From Parashewanella spongiae (GTDB lineage Bacteria > Pseudomonadota > Gammaproteobacteria > Enterobacterales > Shewanellaceae): a stretch of DNA of 64,000 nucleotides. The position numbers and the translations under genes were made by a program. The stretch spans positions 3,720,001 through 3,784,000 of the forward strand of contig NZ_CP037952.1 in NCBI RefSeq assembly GCF_004358345.1. Direction: 5' to 3'. The notes beneath the pieces were generated by a model. It ran no database searches, was not told the DNA's origin, and saw nothing but the letters and a program-made list of their open reading frames with translations. The number at the start of each line of letters is the position of its first letter. The first letter of the stretch is position 1. Below, piece by piece: positions 44,779 to 55,000 of this stretch.

Positions 44779-45907
44779 TCCGCAATCCCATGAAGAAGCT
44801 TCAATAGAGACTCAAGCAGTACCAGAACTCACCGCAAATCAAGCGAGTCGCATGGCTTTGTCCAAACCCGTAATGATTATTTGTTGTTTGGTGTTGATTG
44901 GTCTATTGGTCTTAGTTAACGGTGGTTTCAGTCATGCTAAAGATGAACAACAGCAACCTAACACCAACAAAGAGATTGGGAATCATTTAGGTAAACCACC
45001 TGAGTTACCTAAGACCAACGATGAACTGAACAACACAGATGACAGCAACAATACAAAATCCAGCTTGTTGCATACGGGATTGGCCGACCTCACTTCACAG
45101 CCCGCTAATCCAGAATATGCTGCGGTATCAGCTCGCAAACAATGGACGCCTACAGAGCGTAAGCAGTTCGATGAGATTTTAGTTATCAATCGTAATTCGC
45201 AGTTGCCAAGTTCAGAGACTACGCAAAGTGAAGTCAGCAATAGCTTCACAGCTCAACAATCAAGCTCACTATCGGTACAGCTGCAAGCCACCAAACTCAA
45301 AGGCAGTGTCGCCAGTCACGTTGTCGACCCCAACCTGTTCATTACTAAAGGCGCTTTTTTAGATTGCATCTTAGAAACAGCTATCAGCTCAGATGTGCCA
45401 GGCATGACTCGTTGCCAATTAAGCCGAGATATTTATTCCACCAACGGTAAAGTATTGTTATTGGAAAAAGGCAGTCACATTGTTGGCCAGTATCAAAGCG
45501 GCTTACAGCAAGGTGTCGCTCGAATCTTTGTGTTGTGGAATAGAATTGAAACACCAAACGGCGTGATCATCGATTTAGATTCACCCGGTACCGATACTTT
45601 AGGTCGCAGTGGCCACAGCGGATTTGTCGATAGTCATTTTAAGCAACGTTTTGGCTCGGCCATTTTACTCAGCTTAATTGGTGACGCTGGTAGTTATGCT
45701 GCTAACAAAGCCAATAGCGGAGACAAAAATCAAATCCAATTCGGTAACACCATTGGCAGCAGTAAAGATTTAGCCTCCACTGCCCTGCAAGATTCCATTC
45801 GCATCAAACCCACGTTACTCAAAAATCAAGGTGAGCACATTAATGTGTTTGTTGCTCGTGATTTAGATTTCAGGAGTGTCTATGACTTGCAACTTGCTAA
45901 TCACTAA
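44771..45907 (+). CDS. virB10: VirB10-like T4SS core protein
   Basis: 378 residues. One inner-membrane helix (PVMIICCLVLIGLLVLVNGG, about residues 36-55) and a polar periplasmic linker precede the conserved C-terminal barrel (GAFLDCILETAISSDVPGMT, LLLEKGSHIVGQYQSG, FVDSHFKQRFGSAILLSLIG). VirB10 spans both membranes and senses ATP use by VirB4/B11/D4. Overlaps virB9 by eight bases. Confidence 0.94.
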   Translation: MNNPQSHEEASIETQAVPELTANQASRMALSKPVMIICCLVLIGLLVLVNGGFSHAKDEQQQPNTNKEIGNHLGKPPELPKTNDELNNTDDSNNTKSSLLHTGLADLTSQPANPEYAAVSARKQWTPTERKQFDEILVINRNSQLPSSETTQSEVSNSFTAQQSSSLSVQLQATKLKGSVASHVVDPNLFITKGAFLDCILETAISSDVPGMTRCQLSRDIYSTNGKVLLLEKGSHIVGQYQSGLQQGVARIFVLWNRIETPNGVIIDLDSPGTDTLGRSGHSGFVDSHFKQRFGSAILLSLIGDAGSYAANKANSGDKNQIQFGNTIGSSKDLASTALQDSIRIKPTLLKNQGEHINVFVARDLDFRSVYDLQLANH

Positions 45908-46922
45908 TTCAGCTAAGACAGACTTTAAGACGATTGAGCATTGCCGTGCTGTTGCCTTGCTGGAGCACCTTAAAGTACTCACGCCTTACATAGAGCAAGA
46001 TGGCGTAACGGAGTTAGTGATCAACAAACCCAATGAATTAATGACGGAAAGCAACCAAGGCTGGCTCCAATACCAAAACGAAAAGATCACTATTGATTAC
46101 TGTCAAAGACTGGCCAAATTGATTGCCACCTATTCAGGGCAAAAGCTGGATGGCAGTCATCCGATATTATCTGCCACATTGCCCTCTGGTGAGCGAGTAC
46201 AAATCGCCATTCCACCTGTGACGCTTATTGGACAAATCAGCTTTACCATTCGCAAACCTGCCAGCGTAAATCTCACCTTGGATGACTATCATCAACAAGG
46301 TTATTTTCGCTCAATCAGTATTGAAACTGAGCAGCCACTAGAGTGCCAATTAACTCACCTTTACGGTAATAACAAGATAGCGACGTTTCTCAAGCTCGCC
46401 ATTGAACAGAGAAAAAATATCATCGTTTCAGGCGCAACAGGCTCAGGAAAAACCACCTTCTTTCGCTCGTTACTGCAACAAGTTCCGCAAAGTGAGCGTT
46501 TGATCAGCATTGAAAATGTCGATGAACTACAACTGTATCGCACTCACCCAAACAGTGTCAGTTTGTTTTATTCAGCTGGTAATCAAGGTGTTGCACCTGT
46601 TACTCAAAAACAGCTTTTAGAATCCAGCTTACGGATGAAGCCAGACAGAGTATTTCTGGCTGAACTTATTCGTGGTGATGAAGCCTTTTACTTTTTGCGC
46701 AATATTAACTCTGGTCATCCCGGCAGTATCACCACCATGCACGCTGGCAGCCCCAAACTGGCCATGGAGCAATTAGTGTTGCTGCTGAAAGAAAGCCAAG
46801 CGGGGTCAACGCTATCCAAAGCAGACATCAAGCAACTCATCAACTTGTGTGTCGATGTGATTGTGCAGCTGCAGAATGTGAATGGCCGAAGGTTTGTTAC
46901 CGAGGTCTATTATCGTGGTTAA
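45882..46922 (+). CDS. virB11: VirB11-like traffic ATPase
   Basis: 346 residues from ATG 45882 (CAGGAG upstream; GTG 45876 is also in frame). Hexameric secretion ATPase signature: Walker A GATGSGKT at about residue 184, the ERLISIENVDEL aspartate box, Walker B-like PDRVFLAELIRGDEAFYFLR and the His box SGHPGSITTMHAGSP. It lacks a signal or membrane segment, as expected for the cytoplasmic ring. Overlaps virB10 by 26 bases. Confidence 0.95.
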   Translation: MTCNLLITNSAKTDFKTIEHCRAVALLEHLKVLTPYIEQDGVTELVINKPNELMTESNQGWLQYQNEKITIDYCQRLAKLIATYSGQKLDGSHPILSATLPSGERVQIAIPPVTLIGQISFTIRKPASVNLTLDDYHQQGYFRSISIETEQPLECQLTHLYGNNKIATFLKLAIEQRKNIIVSGATGSGKTTFFRSLLQQVPQSERLISIENVDELQLYRTHPNSVSLFYSAGNQGVAPVTQKQLLESSLRMKPDRVFLAELIRGDEAFYFLRNINSGHPGSITTMHAGSPKLAMEQLVLLLKESQAGSTLSKADIKQLINLCVDVIVQLQNVNGRRFVTEVYYRG

Positions 46923-48789
46923 CTCGAGTAAGTCGCTGAGCATCAAAGTTTACCTATTCATCGCAAGCTTAGGCTTAATTGGCAGTCTATGGCTAAGCGG
47001 TATGATTTACCTCTATTTTGCTCACTTAAACTATCGCACAGCCACACCGTTAACCGTCATTCGCTACGGCTATTTCTACGGCCACGATAAGCGCACTCAA
47101 ATATGGTTAGGACTGTCACTGCTATTAGGTTTTCTTCCTATTGGTGTCCCTATCACTTTTAAATTTAAACCTAAAAAGCAGCCGCTGTATGGTGAAGCTC
47201 GTTTTGCAACTCAAAGAGAAATCAAACAAGCGGGATTATTGGCCAACAAAGGCATCATCGTTGGTAAACAACAAGGTTTATTAACACAAGCTTATTTACA
47301 GTTCTCAGGTCAGCAACATGTTCTCATGTCAGCCCCAACTCGCAGCGGTAAAGGTGTTGGTGTCGTTATTCCTAATTTACTAAGCTGGCATAATTCGGTT
47401 GTGGTATTAGACATCAAACAAGAAAACTGGAACATCAGTGCTGGCTTTCGGAAAGCTCATGGCCAGCAATGTTTCCTGCTGAACCTTGCGCCACGGGATT
47501 ACCAGAGCCATCGCTGGAATCCACTGCATTACATTTCAACCGATCCAAGTTTTCGCATTAATGATATTCAGAAAATAGGTCAGATGTTGTTTCCTAATAT
47601 CGACAGTGAATCACCAATTTGGCAAGCTTCCGCTCGCTCATTATGGCTCGGTTTAGTTTTGTATCTATTAGAAACGCCGCCCTTACCTGTGACAATGGGT
47701 GAAGTGCTTAGGCAATTGAATAAAGGCGATAGCTACTTAATCGAACTGATTAATGAACGCATGGCTGGAGAATTGCCACTCTCTAATCAATGCCATTCGT
47801 CATTGAAAGAATACCTCGAAACACCTGAGCGAACCCGTGGCTCAATTCGTAAGAGTTTTAGCTCAGCATTAGAGCTTTTTTACAATCCAGTGATTGATGC
47901 GGTTACTGCTAGCAATGATTTCGATTTGCGAGAATTACGCAGCAAACGATTATCCGTTTATGTCGGTGTAACGCCTGATGATTTACAACGTCTAGCGCAG
48001 TTGATTAACTTGTTCTTCCAGCAACTAATTGACCTCAATACCCGTGAGTTGCCGGAGCAGAATCCACAATTGAAACACCAAGTTTTATTGTTGATGGATG
48101 AATTCGCCGCTATCGGAAAAGTGAACATTCTGAGTAAAGGGATCAGCTACATTGCAGGTTACGGCATACGATTACTCACCATCATTCAATCCCCTTCGCA
48201 GCTGCGTGAAATTTATGGCCATGATGGGGCTGAAACCCTGATTGAAAACCATGCCCTACAAATTGTATTTGCGCCTAAAAACCCCAAAGTGGCGAGAGAG
48301 ATCTCTGAAAGCCTTGGCACCAATACCATTAAACAACGCAGTCGCAGCAAACAGTTATCAGGGCGTGGCGGTCGAAGTGAAAACATCAGCGATCACAGTC
48401 GTGCCTTAATGTTGCCGCAAGAGATCATGCGTCTTGGCACTAACAAAGCCATTTTGTTATTAGAAAACTGCTCTCCAGTGAAATGTAACAAAATCAGTTG
48501 GTATCAAGACAAAGCATTTATGCATCGAGGCAATGGTCAAACTCAGCAGTATTGGTCGTTACCCACTATTCCAAAAGTTGTGGTGAAAACTCATAAAACC
48601 ACAGCCGTTACACCCATAAAAATCGCTACGGATGATGGCGAACAAACCGCTGCAAAACCGAAAAAGCAACAGTCACAACCAGTAGCACCTGAAGCCACAC
48701 CACAAAACCCAAACGCCATTGGTGATGAGCAAGTTAATTCATTAGTCAATGAATACCTCAGTACTTTACCGCAAGGAAATGTTGAATGA
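46915..48789 (+). CDS. virD4: VirD4-like coupling protein
   Basis: About 624 residues from GTG 46915 (GAGG eight bases upstream); an ATG at 46882 would add 11 residues and overlap virB11. Two N-terminal helices (VYLFIASLGLIGSLWLSGMI, LGLSLLLGFLPIGVPITF) anchor it. Walker A is at about residue 140 (APTRSGKGVG); Walker B is in VLLLMDEFAAIGK. The C-terminal 90 residues are low complexity. It recruits the relaxosome to the channel. Its presence makes this operon a full transfer machine, although no relaxase is in the window. Confidence 0.93.
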   Translation: MVNSSKSLSIKVYLFIASLGLIGSLWLSGMIYLYFAHLNYRTATPLTVIRYGYFYGHDKRTQIWLGLSLLLGFLPIGVPITFKFKPKKQPLYGEARFATQREIKQAGLLANKGIIVGKQQGLLTQAYLQFSGQQHVLMSAPTRSGKGVGVVIPNLLSWHNSVVVLDIKQENWNISAGFRKAHGQQCFLLNLAPRDYQSHRWNPLHYISTDPSFRINDIQKIGQMLFPNIDSESPIWQASARSLWLGLVLYLLETPPLPVTMGEVLRQLNKGDSYLIELINERMAGELPLSNQCHSSLKEYLETPERTRGSIRKSFSSALELFYNPVIDAVTASNDFDLRELRSKRLSVYVGVTPDDLQRLAQLINLFFQQLIDLNTRELPEQNPQLKHQVLLLMDEFAAIGKVNILSKGISYIAGYGIRLLTIIQSPSQLREIYGHDGAETLIENHALQIVFAPKNPKVAREISESLGTNTIKQRSRSKQLSGRGGRSENISDHSRALMLPQEIMRLGTNKAILLLENCSPVKCNKISWYQDKAFMHRGNGQTQQYWSLPTIPKVVVKTHKTTAVTPIKIATDDGEQTAAKPKKQQSQPVAPEATPQNPNAIGDEQVNSLVNEYLSTLPQGNVE

Positions 48790-50720
48790 ATGATGATGCC
48801 GTTCTCGAACAACAAACCTTTTTAGCCGTGCCCTATGAAAAACGGGAGCAAGCTCGAAAAGCCATAGGTCAACTGCCCAACGGCAACAATGCACTGAGTT
48901 TTGATGGTGATTTAGGGTTATGGTTTGCTCGAACGGGTACGCCCCTTTCAAAAGTTGAACCTTGGCTACCAAACCCTGACTTGTTTCAAACACCCACACA
49001 TCAAGACCCTGTTATTGAGTTATCTCAGATATTAGAAGCATCAGGATTTGTGCTACCTGAATCCCCTATCTTTGATGGACAAAAACATCGTGTTGCCACT
49101 CAAGATGATAAGCGAGGTCAAAAGAGCGGTGTCTATTGTGCTTACAATGATGGACACCCTGCTGGTTGGTATCAAGATCATCGTAATCATAGTGAGCCAC
49201 AAAAATGGTCGGCCAGTTTTTCTCACAGTGATCCATTAGCAAAATTACACATTAAAGCTCATCAAGCCAATAAAAGAACACTCAGAGAGATCACCACAGC
49301 AAAACGTTACCAGCATTATGCTAAACGCTGCAGCCAAGCTTTTCAGTTGATGCCACATGCCAAGGTTGACCAGTCATATTTAGTGAAAAAAGATGTTCAA
49401 CCCTTTCCAGATGTGATGCAGGATAAAAAAGGTCGCTTAGTGATCCCACTCATGGATGAAAACCATAACATTCATTCGCTGCAGCGGATCAGCCCAAACG
49501 GCTTTAAGTGCCTCAAGAAAGCCGCACAAAAGACAGGACACTTCTTCGTCGTCGGTTACAAACCACTTAAAAATGGTGAGCCCATTTTATACGCCGAAGG
49601 TTATGCCACTGCAGCTAGTATTGCCGAAGCGACGAATCGTAGTGTGGTAATGACGGTCGACGCAGGCAATATGCCTAAAGTGGCTGAAAAGCTTAAAGCT
49701 ACTTATCCCGATAGTCAGCATCTATTTCTGGCCGATGATGATAGAAAAAACACGATTAATAAAGGGATTGAGAAAGCCAGAGAATCAGCCAACCTCACTC
49801 ATGGCCACTTGCTCAGCCCAAGCTTTATTGTTGATGAACAAGAAGCTGGAATGACTGATTTTAATGACCTACACATCAGTCGTGGTTTAGGAACGGTTAA
49901 AAGCCAAATTGAAACTTATCTGGAGCGTTGCTGGCCACAACTTAAAAACAAACCCAAAGCGGCAGAATTAAACTCAATCACACTCGTGGGCGAGCAAGCC
50001 ATTTCACCTGCGGAAACAAGTAAACCTAAACCTGCTAACCAACAGCTCAATGATCAACTTAAGCCACTGACAAAACTCGGTCACACTGACGCTCAAACTG
50101 ACGAAAATACAGAAAATACAAAGCCAATAGAGCCAAAACCTAATACACTCCCTGACCGAATAAGCAAACTCTACCTTGAAGTCGATAGTAAATATTACTT
50201 TAGCAGCCGCCCTAAATGCTTAGCCTTTATCGATAAAGGCAACAAGTTGCAAACCAAGCTCAGTCACACACAAGTGATTAGTGATTTGCTCAGCATCGCT
50301 AAACAGCGCAATTGGGAATTCATTAAACTCTCAGGTACTAAAGCCTTTAAACGCCAAGCATGGCTGCAAGCCTCAGTGCAGAATATGAATGTACGAGGCT
50401 ACCGACCTGATAAAGAAGACGTTAAGAAGCTCCAAGCTTTACAAGCAAAATCAAGTGTTCCAGCCACACAAGCTATCACTCCGAAAGATGAACAACTCAA
50501 TGAGATTGTACAAGTAAAACCCAGCAAGCCCTTAGATAAACAAGCAACATTGAAAGCAGCACAAAAATTTAGCCAATCCTTGCAACCCGAAGCTCAAAAA
50601 CAGTTTATGAAAAAGGTGATGCATAAGCTGGAGCATTTTTTTTTGAAGCCTCAAAAAACTGAACACTTATCAACCCAAACCATTAAGGAACCACAACATG
50701 ACCAACAACTTGAGCACTAA
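48786..50720 (+). CDS. TraC-type conjugative DNA primase (DUF5710, Toprim, LPD7)
   Basis: 644 residues, ATGA overlap with virD4. Residues about 10-65 resemble the DUF5710 module (LAVPYEKREQARKAIG, LGLWFARTG). A zinc-free primase-like middle leads to a Toprim domain at about 265-345 (PILYAEGYATAASIAEA, VMTVDAGNMPKVAEKL, LFLADDDRK). The C-terminus carries an LPD7-like segment (RNWEFIKLSGTKAFKRQAWL) after a low-complexity linker. Such proteins are made by conjugative plasmids and ICEs to prime the transferred strand in the recipient, and some are themselves transferred. I am confident of the Toprim, less so of exact domain edges. Confidence 0.82.
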   Translation: MNDDAVLEQQTFLAVPYEKREQARKAIGQLPNGNNALSFDGDLGLWFARTGTPLSKVEPWLPNPDLFQTPTHQDPVIELSQILEASGFVLPESPIFDGQKHRVATQDDKRGQKSGVYCAYNDGHPAGWYQDHRNHSEPQKWSASFSHSDPLAKLHIKAHQANKRTLREITTAKRYQHYAKRCSQAFQLMPHAKVDQSYLVKKDVQPFPDVMQDKKGRLVIPLMDENHNIHSLQRISPNGFKCLKKAAQKTGHFFVVGYKPLKNGEPILYAEGYATAASIAEATNRSVVMTVDAGNMPKVAEKLKATYPDSQHLFLADDDRKNTINKGIEKARESANLTHGHLLSPSFIVDEQEAGMTDFNDLHISRGLGTVKSQIETYLERCWPQLKNKPKAAELNSITLVGEQAISPAETSKPKPANQQLNDQLKPLTKLGHTDAQTDENTENTKPIEPKPNTLPDRISKLYLEVDSKYYFSSRPKCLAFIDKGNKLQTKLSHTQVISDLLSIAKQRNWEFIKLSGTKAFKRQAWLQASVQNMNVRGYRPDKEDVKKLQALQAKSSVPATQAITPKDEQLNEIVQVKPSKPLDKQATLKAAQKFSQSLQPEAQKQFMKKVMHKLEHFFLKPQKTEHLSTQTIKEPQHDQQLEH

Positions 50721-50880
50721 TTTAGACGAGAAGCTTTTTGCCTTAAACATTCCCGGCAACGTGGTTGAAGTCACGACTACAGAAGCAGAAAAACTCGGTG
50801 CATTCGAAGAAGATGCGCTAACTGAAAATGAAGCATTGGATGCCTCACAAGAAACTTCCGAAAGCGAAGATGAGGAATAG
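50698..50880 (+). CDS. Small acidic protein, unknown
   Basis: 60 residues, strongly acidic C-terminus (EALDASQETSESEDEE). AAGGAACC precedes ATG 50698, which overlaps the primase end by 23 bases. It lies three bases before the ArdC-like gene, so it belongs to the same operon. Acidic DNA mimicry is a possible role near an antirestriction gene, but the protein is short and no family is recognised. Confidence 0.6.
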   Translation: MTNNLSTNLDEKLFALNIPGNVVEVTTTEAEKLGAFEEDALTENEALDASQETSESEDEE

Positions 50881-50883
50881 CCT

Positions 50884-51882
50884 ATGCCAGCATCAAAACC
50901 AGCAAAAGTGCCTTATCACGAACAAATCGCCAATAAGCTTATCGAACAATTAAAAGCTGGCACCGCACCGTGGCAAAAACCTTGGAAGGCTGGTGAACCA
51001 CGGATGCCGCATAATCCAATCAGTGGCACTCGCTACCGAGGCTCAAATGCCATTTGGTTGGCGATGCAATGTCGTGAAGATCCCCGCTGGATGACGTACA
51101 AACAAGCCAGCGGTATTGATGCGCAAGTTCGAAAAGGACAACACGGCACGATTGTTCAATATTGGAAACTATTCGATAAAGTAGATAAAACCGATAGTAA
51201 CGGCCAAAAGATATTAGGCGCAGATGGCAAACCAATTAAAGTGAATGTGAAACTGGATAAACCAAGAGTATTCAGTGCAGTCGTATTTAATGCCGAACAA
51301 ATTGATGGCTTATCAGAGCTTGAAGTTAAACAACTTCCAGAATGGCAACGCCATGAACGAGCAGAAAAAATCCTGCGAAACTCAGGCATCACTATCCATC
51401 ATGATCAATATGACAACGCATACTACTGCCCCTCTTCTGACGACATACATCTACCCGCCAGAAATCAGTTCGACAGCAATGATAAATTTTATGCTACAGC
51501 TTTGCATGAATTATGTCATTCGAGTGGCGCCAGTCACAGACTCAATCGTGATATGACTGGCCGCTTTGGTGATGAATCCTACGCTAAAGAAGAACTCAGG
51601 GCAGAAATTGGTTCACTGATGCTCGGCGATGAGCTGCAAATTGGCCATGAATTTGGCCAACATGCAGCTTATGTTGATCACTGGGTTAAGGTGTTACAAG
51701 ATGATCCGAAAGAGATTTTACGTGCATCAAGGGATGCTGAGAAAATTCATAGATTTGTGATTGAATATGATAAAGATATTTCACAACAAAAAATTTCCAT
51801 AAAACAATCTTCTAGTTCTGCAGCATCCATCCAAAGTTCACATCAAATAATAGCCAATCAACATAAGGAAGCTGAGCTCTAA
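50884..51882 (+). CDS. ardC: ArdC-like antirestriction protein
   Basis: 332 residues. The N-terminal ssDNA-binding DUF1738/ArdC domain (AGTAPWQKPWKAG, YRGSNAIWLAMQ, WMTYKQASGI, VQYWKLFDK) is followed by a zincin-like peptidase domain. The zinc motif HELCH is at residues 208-212, and the third ligand is probably in EELRAEIGS. ArdC of R388 is needed for transfer into restricting hosts. The C-terminal 45 residues are low complexity. It ends the transfer operon; the next gene starts 140 bases later. Confidence 0.9.
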   Translation: MPASKPAKVPYHEQIANKLIEQLKAGTAPWQKPWKAGEPRMPHNPISGTRYRGSNAIWLAMQCREDPRWMTYKQASGIDAQVRKGQHGTIVQYWKLFDKVDKTDSNGQKILGADGKPIKVNVKLDKPRVFSAVVFNAEQIDGLSELEVKQLPEWQRHERAEKILRNSGITIHHDQYDNAYYCPSSDDIHLPARNQFDSNDKFYATALHELCHSSGASHRLNRDMTGRFGDESYAKEELRAEIGSLMLGDELQIGHEFGQHAAYVDHWVKVLQDDPKEILRASRDAEKIHRFVIEYDKDISQQKISIKQSSSSAASIQSSHQIIANQHKEAEL

Positions 51883-52021
51883 CAATATTTTCTTACCATT
51901 GTTTTTAGATATGACATTTACGTTTAAATTTTACTCGGCTGTGATTCTGAACAGAGAATTTCTGACTTACTTTTAGTATGATGTTCATGAATTCAGTGAA
52001 GTAATATGTTTGGAGTAAGAT

Positions 52022-55000
52022 TTGGATATCGAGCTATGGGAAGGCGGCTTGTTGGCGCATGAAGTTACAGCCATCGAGAAAATTAAGAAGTGTTTTCAAG
52101 ATATAAATAAAACAAAAAGCAAGAACAATCAAAATACATCTAGGGGCTCTCTAAAAGATCAACTTGGAAGCCTAAAGCAACAAAACACTGACAGCATATT
52201 TCCATGGAAAGGTTATGCAGGTTTTCGCCTTGTCGATAACGGAAAAGAAGGTGAATTCGATTTAGTTATTATTACTCATTGCAATGTGATTATTGTCGAA
52301 CTTAAGGATTGGAAAGGGAGAAAAATCACATATCAGAGAGGGAATTGGTTTCTCGGTAATGAAGACCGAGGTAAATCACCTGTTGAGATAACTCGCAATA
52401 AAAAGTATTTATTAGAGCGGAAACTAAGAAAGTATAAAGGGAAATTTACAAACAAGGCTCATCTTCCACAGATTCATTTTTTAGTGGTTATAACTGGAGA
52501 TGCAGATGTCACTGAACTTACTGAAGATCAGCGTCAACATACGCTAACGTTGAATGAATTTTTATCATTTAAAGACAGAAATAAATTCAATAAAATCTAT
52601 AGACCGCATCCTGATTCTCAAGTCCTCAATAAAGATTTTCATATCTTTGATAAGGTTTTTGATCGTAACACTACAAAGCCAAAGCAAATTTCTCTTAATG
52701 GATACTCTTCACAAGAGCTTATTTTTAAACACCCTAAAGATATTTATCAGGAGTTTGAAGCTGCCGCTGATGGAAGAACTAAAGACACTGCATTAATGCG
52801 GATATGGGATTTTGATAAAGTCGCTGGAGATAAAGCAAAAACACCAGACGGTAGATATGACATTATTTCTCGAGAAAGAGAAGTGTTGACTTATATTAAA
52901 AATTCTAATTATGACTTGTATCAGCACTGCTTAAATTCTCTTGCAACAGTGCAAAAAGACCAAATTTCTGCACAGCACACTGAACTTTATGAGCTGAAAC
53001 CAAACCACATCCGAGTTAACACATTCATAAATCGTTACCTTCCAACATTTTCAGAAGCTGACAGGATTAAATTAATAAAGCTATTACTGAGTAGGTTTGC
53101 AAACTTGCACAAGTCTCAAGTTGCACATAGAGATATTGGTGACCATAGCGTTTGGTTTGCGCCAAGTAAAGACGTAGCACTTTCAAGCTTTGTGTCGGCT
53201 TACCACAAACCTCAAGGTACTGTTGGAGATCTCAGAGAGTTGCTTTCTGTAGAAGGCTCAATCCCCTTTGGAATGAATACGGATAAAAACACTACTCCGT
53301 ATCAGTTAGATGTTTATACCCTTGGTGTTATGGTTTGGCATTTATTAAATGGCAAACAAATTGATGAAAAAAGTTTAAAAACATTCAAGGCGCAATTAGA
53401 AAATGATACTCACTGGACTTCTACAGTTATAAATGAGGCCATTTGTGGTGGTTTTAATAATGCTGGCGAAATGTATGATGCACTTTTAGATATTGAGCCA
53501 AAAGCTAAGATTAATTTAGATTTTGATGCCTCTTTGTTAGAGCCATACCTTCATGGTATTAAACTGAATCGTCAATACCAAGAAGATGATGCCCCTTTTA
53601 TAGTTGAGACAGATGAAAAAGAAGTTTACTTATCAGATGGACTCCTTGTAAAAGCATGGTTGAACGTTTCTGTTTCTAAAGCTGACGCTCAAATCTGTAC
53701 TCGGCTACTTCACTTTTTACAAAAAGTTTCTAAGCTCAAAAGCATCTCACCTACGTATTTACCTAATATTTACAATTTTGGTATTGCTAACAAATCTAAT
53801 GAACTGTTCATTGTTTCTGAATTCATTAATGGCAACACTTGGAACGGACTGAAAGTTGGTGAAAACAATTTAGTTCTGGTTGAAAAACTCATACATGTCA
53901 TAGAGCATTTACATTCACTGCAAATTGCTCATGGTGATCTTCATCCTGAAAATATAATCATCGATGCTAATACTCAAGACATAAAATTAATCGACTTGCC
54001 TGATTTTTCACTGAGCAGTGAAGAATGTAAAAACCACCTATACAGCCCTGACAATATTGATGGCGCTTCAGCCTTTGAAAGAGATAACTTTGCCGTAATG
54101 AAGTTGTCATTAGAAGCTCTAGGTGGAGATTGGGATGAAGTTCAAGAAGAGTTTGCAGAGCTGCATCAAGCCATTCAAGTTGAACTTAACGACAATGAAT
54201 ATGGCTTTAAATCACTCGAACGTTTTAAAGATGCTTTAAATCCAACAGTTGAAGAAGTAGAAATGGCTGAAATCTCAGTTCGAGGTGAGTTTGAATCTCT
54301 GGAGATTTTGCCTGAAAATGGGGTGCTATATGCTGATATCTTTGAAAATGATAGAAATGAAAATGAATTAAAAATTGAGCTTTCTGGCGTTGGTGGAAGT
54401 ATCACTTTAATTTATATTCCAACGGAAAATAGATTTAAACTCGGTTTAGCTCCAAGACAACGTTCAGATGTAAGTAAAAGATTTAAAGATAAAGCAAAAC
54501 TAGAACTCAATTTTGGTCTAAAAATTAGCTCTACAGAATATTCTCAGTTAAATGCATTAAATGAACGAATTTTGCAATTACCTGAGTTCAAGAGAGCTGT
54601 AGAGGTTGCAACATACAAAGAAAATAGTACAAATGTTTCACTGGAATCTGAAAGTCAGGTTACATCACATCATCACCCAGAATTAGAGTCGCAACCATCT
54701 ATTACACCAATCGGCATTCGTACAACTGACTTGTGGAAAAACATCCTCAAAACTGAAGCAGAATCTTATCCATATGTCATCTTAGATACAGATTCCGAGT
54801 CTGTTCAAGATGAATCAGACCAAGTTATTCTTAACTATGAATCAGAGACAGACCCTTTGGCCAAATTCAAAAAGACAGATGTAATAGAAGCCATTAAGCT
54901 CGATGATGATAATGAAAAACTACTTGGATTGGTTGATTTAAAAAAATCTAGCTTTAAAGAAGTCCGATTATTCAAAGCAAGAAGCGCAGCAAAACATCTT

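Noticed and set aside
37766-51882. A relaxase gene in the transfer region
   Set aside because: All open frames from virB2 to ardC were assigned; none has the His-cluster or Tyr motifs of a relaxase, so it must lie elsewhere or be missing.
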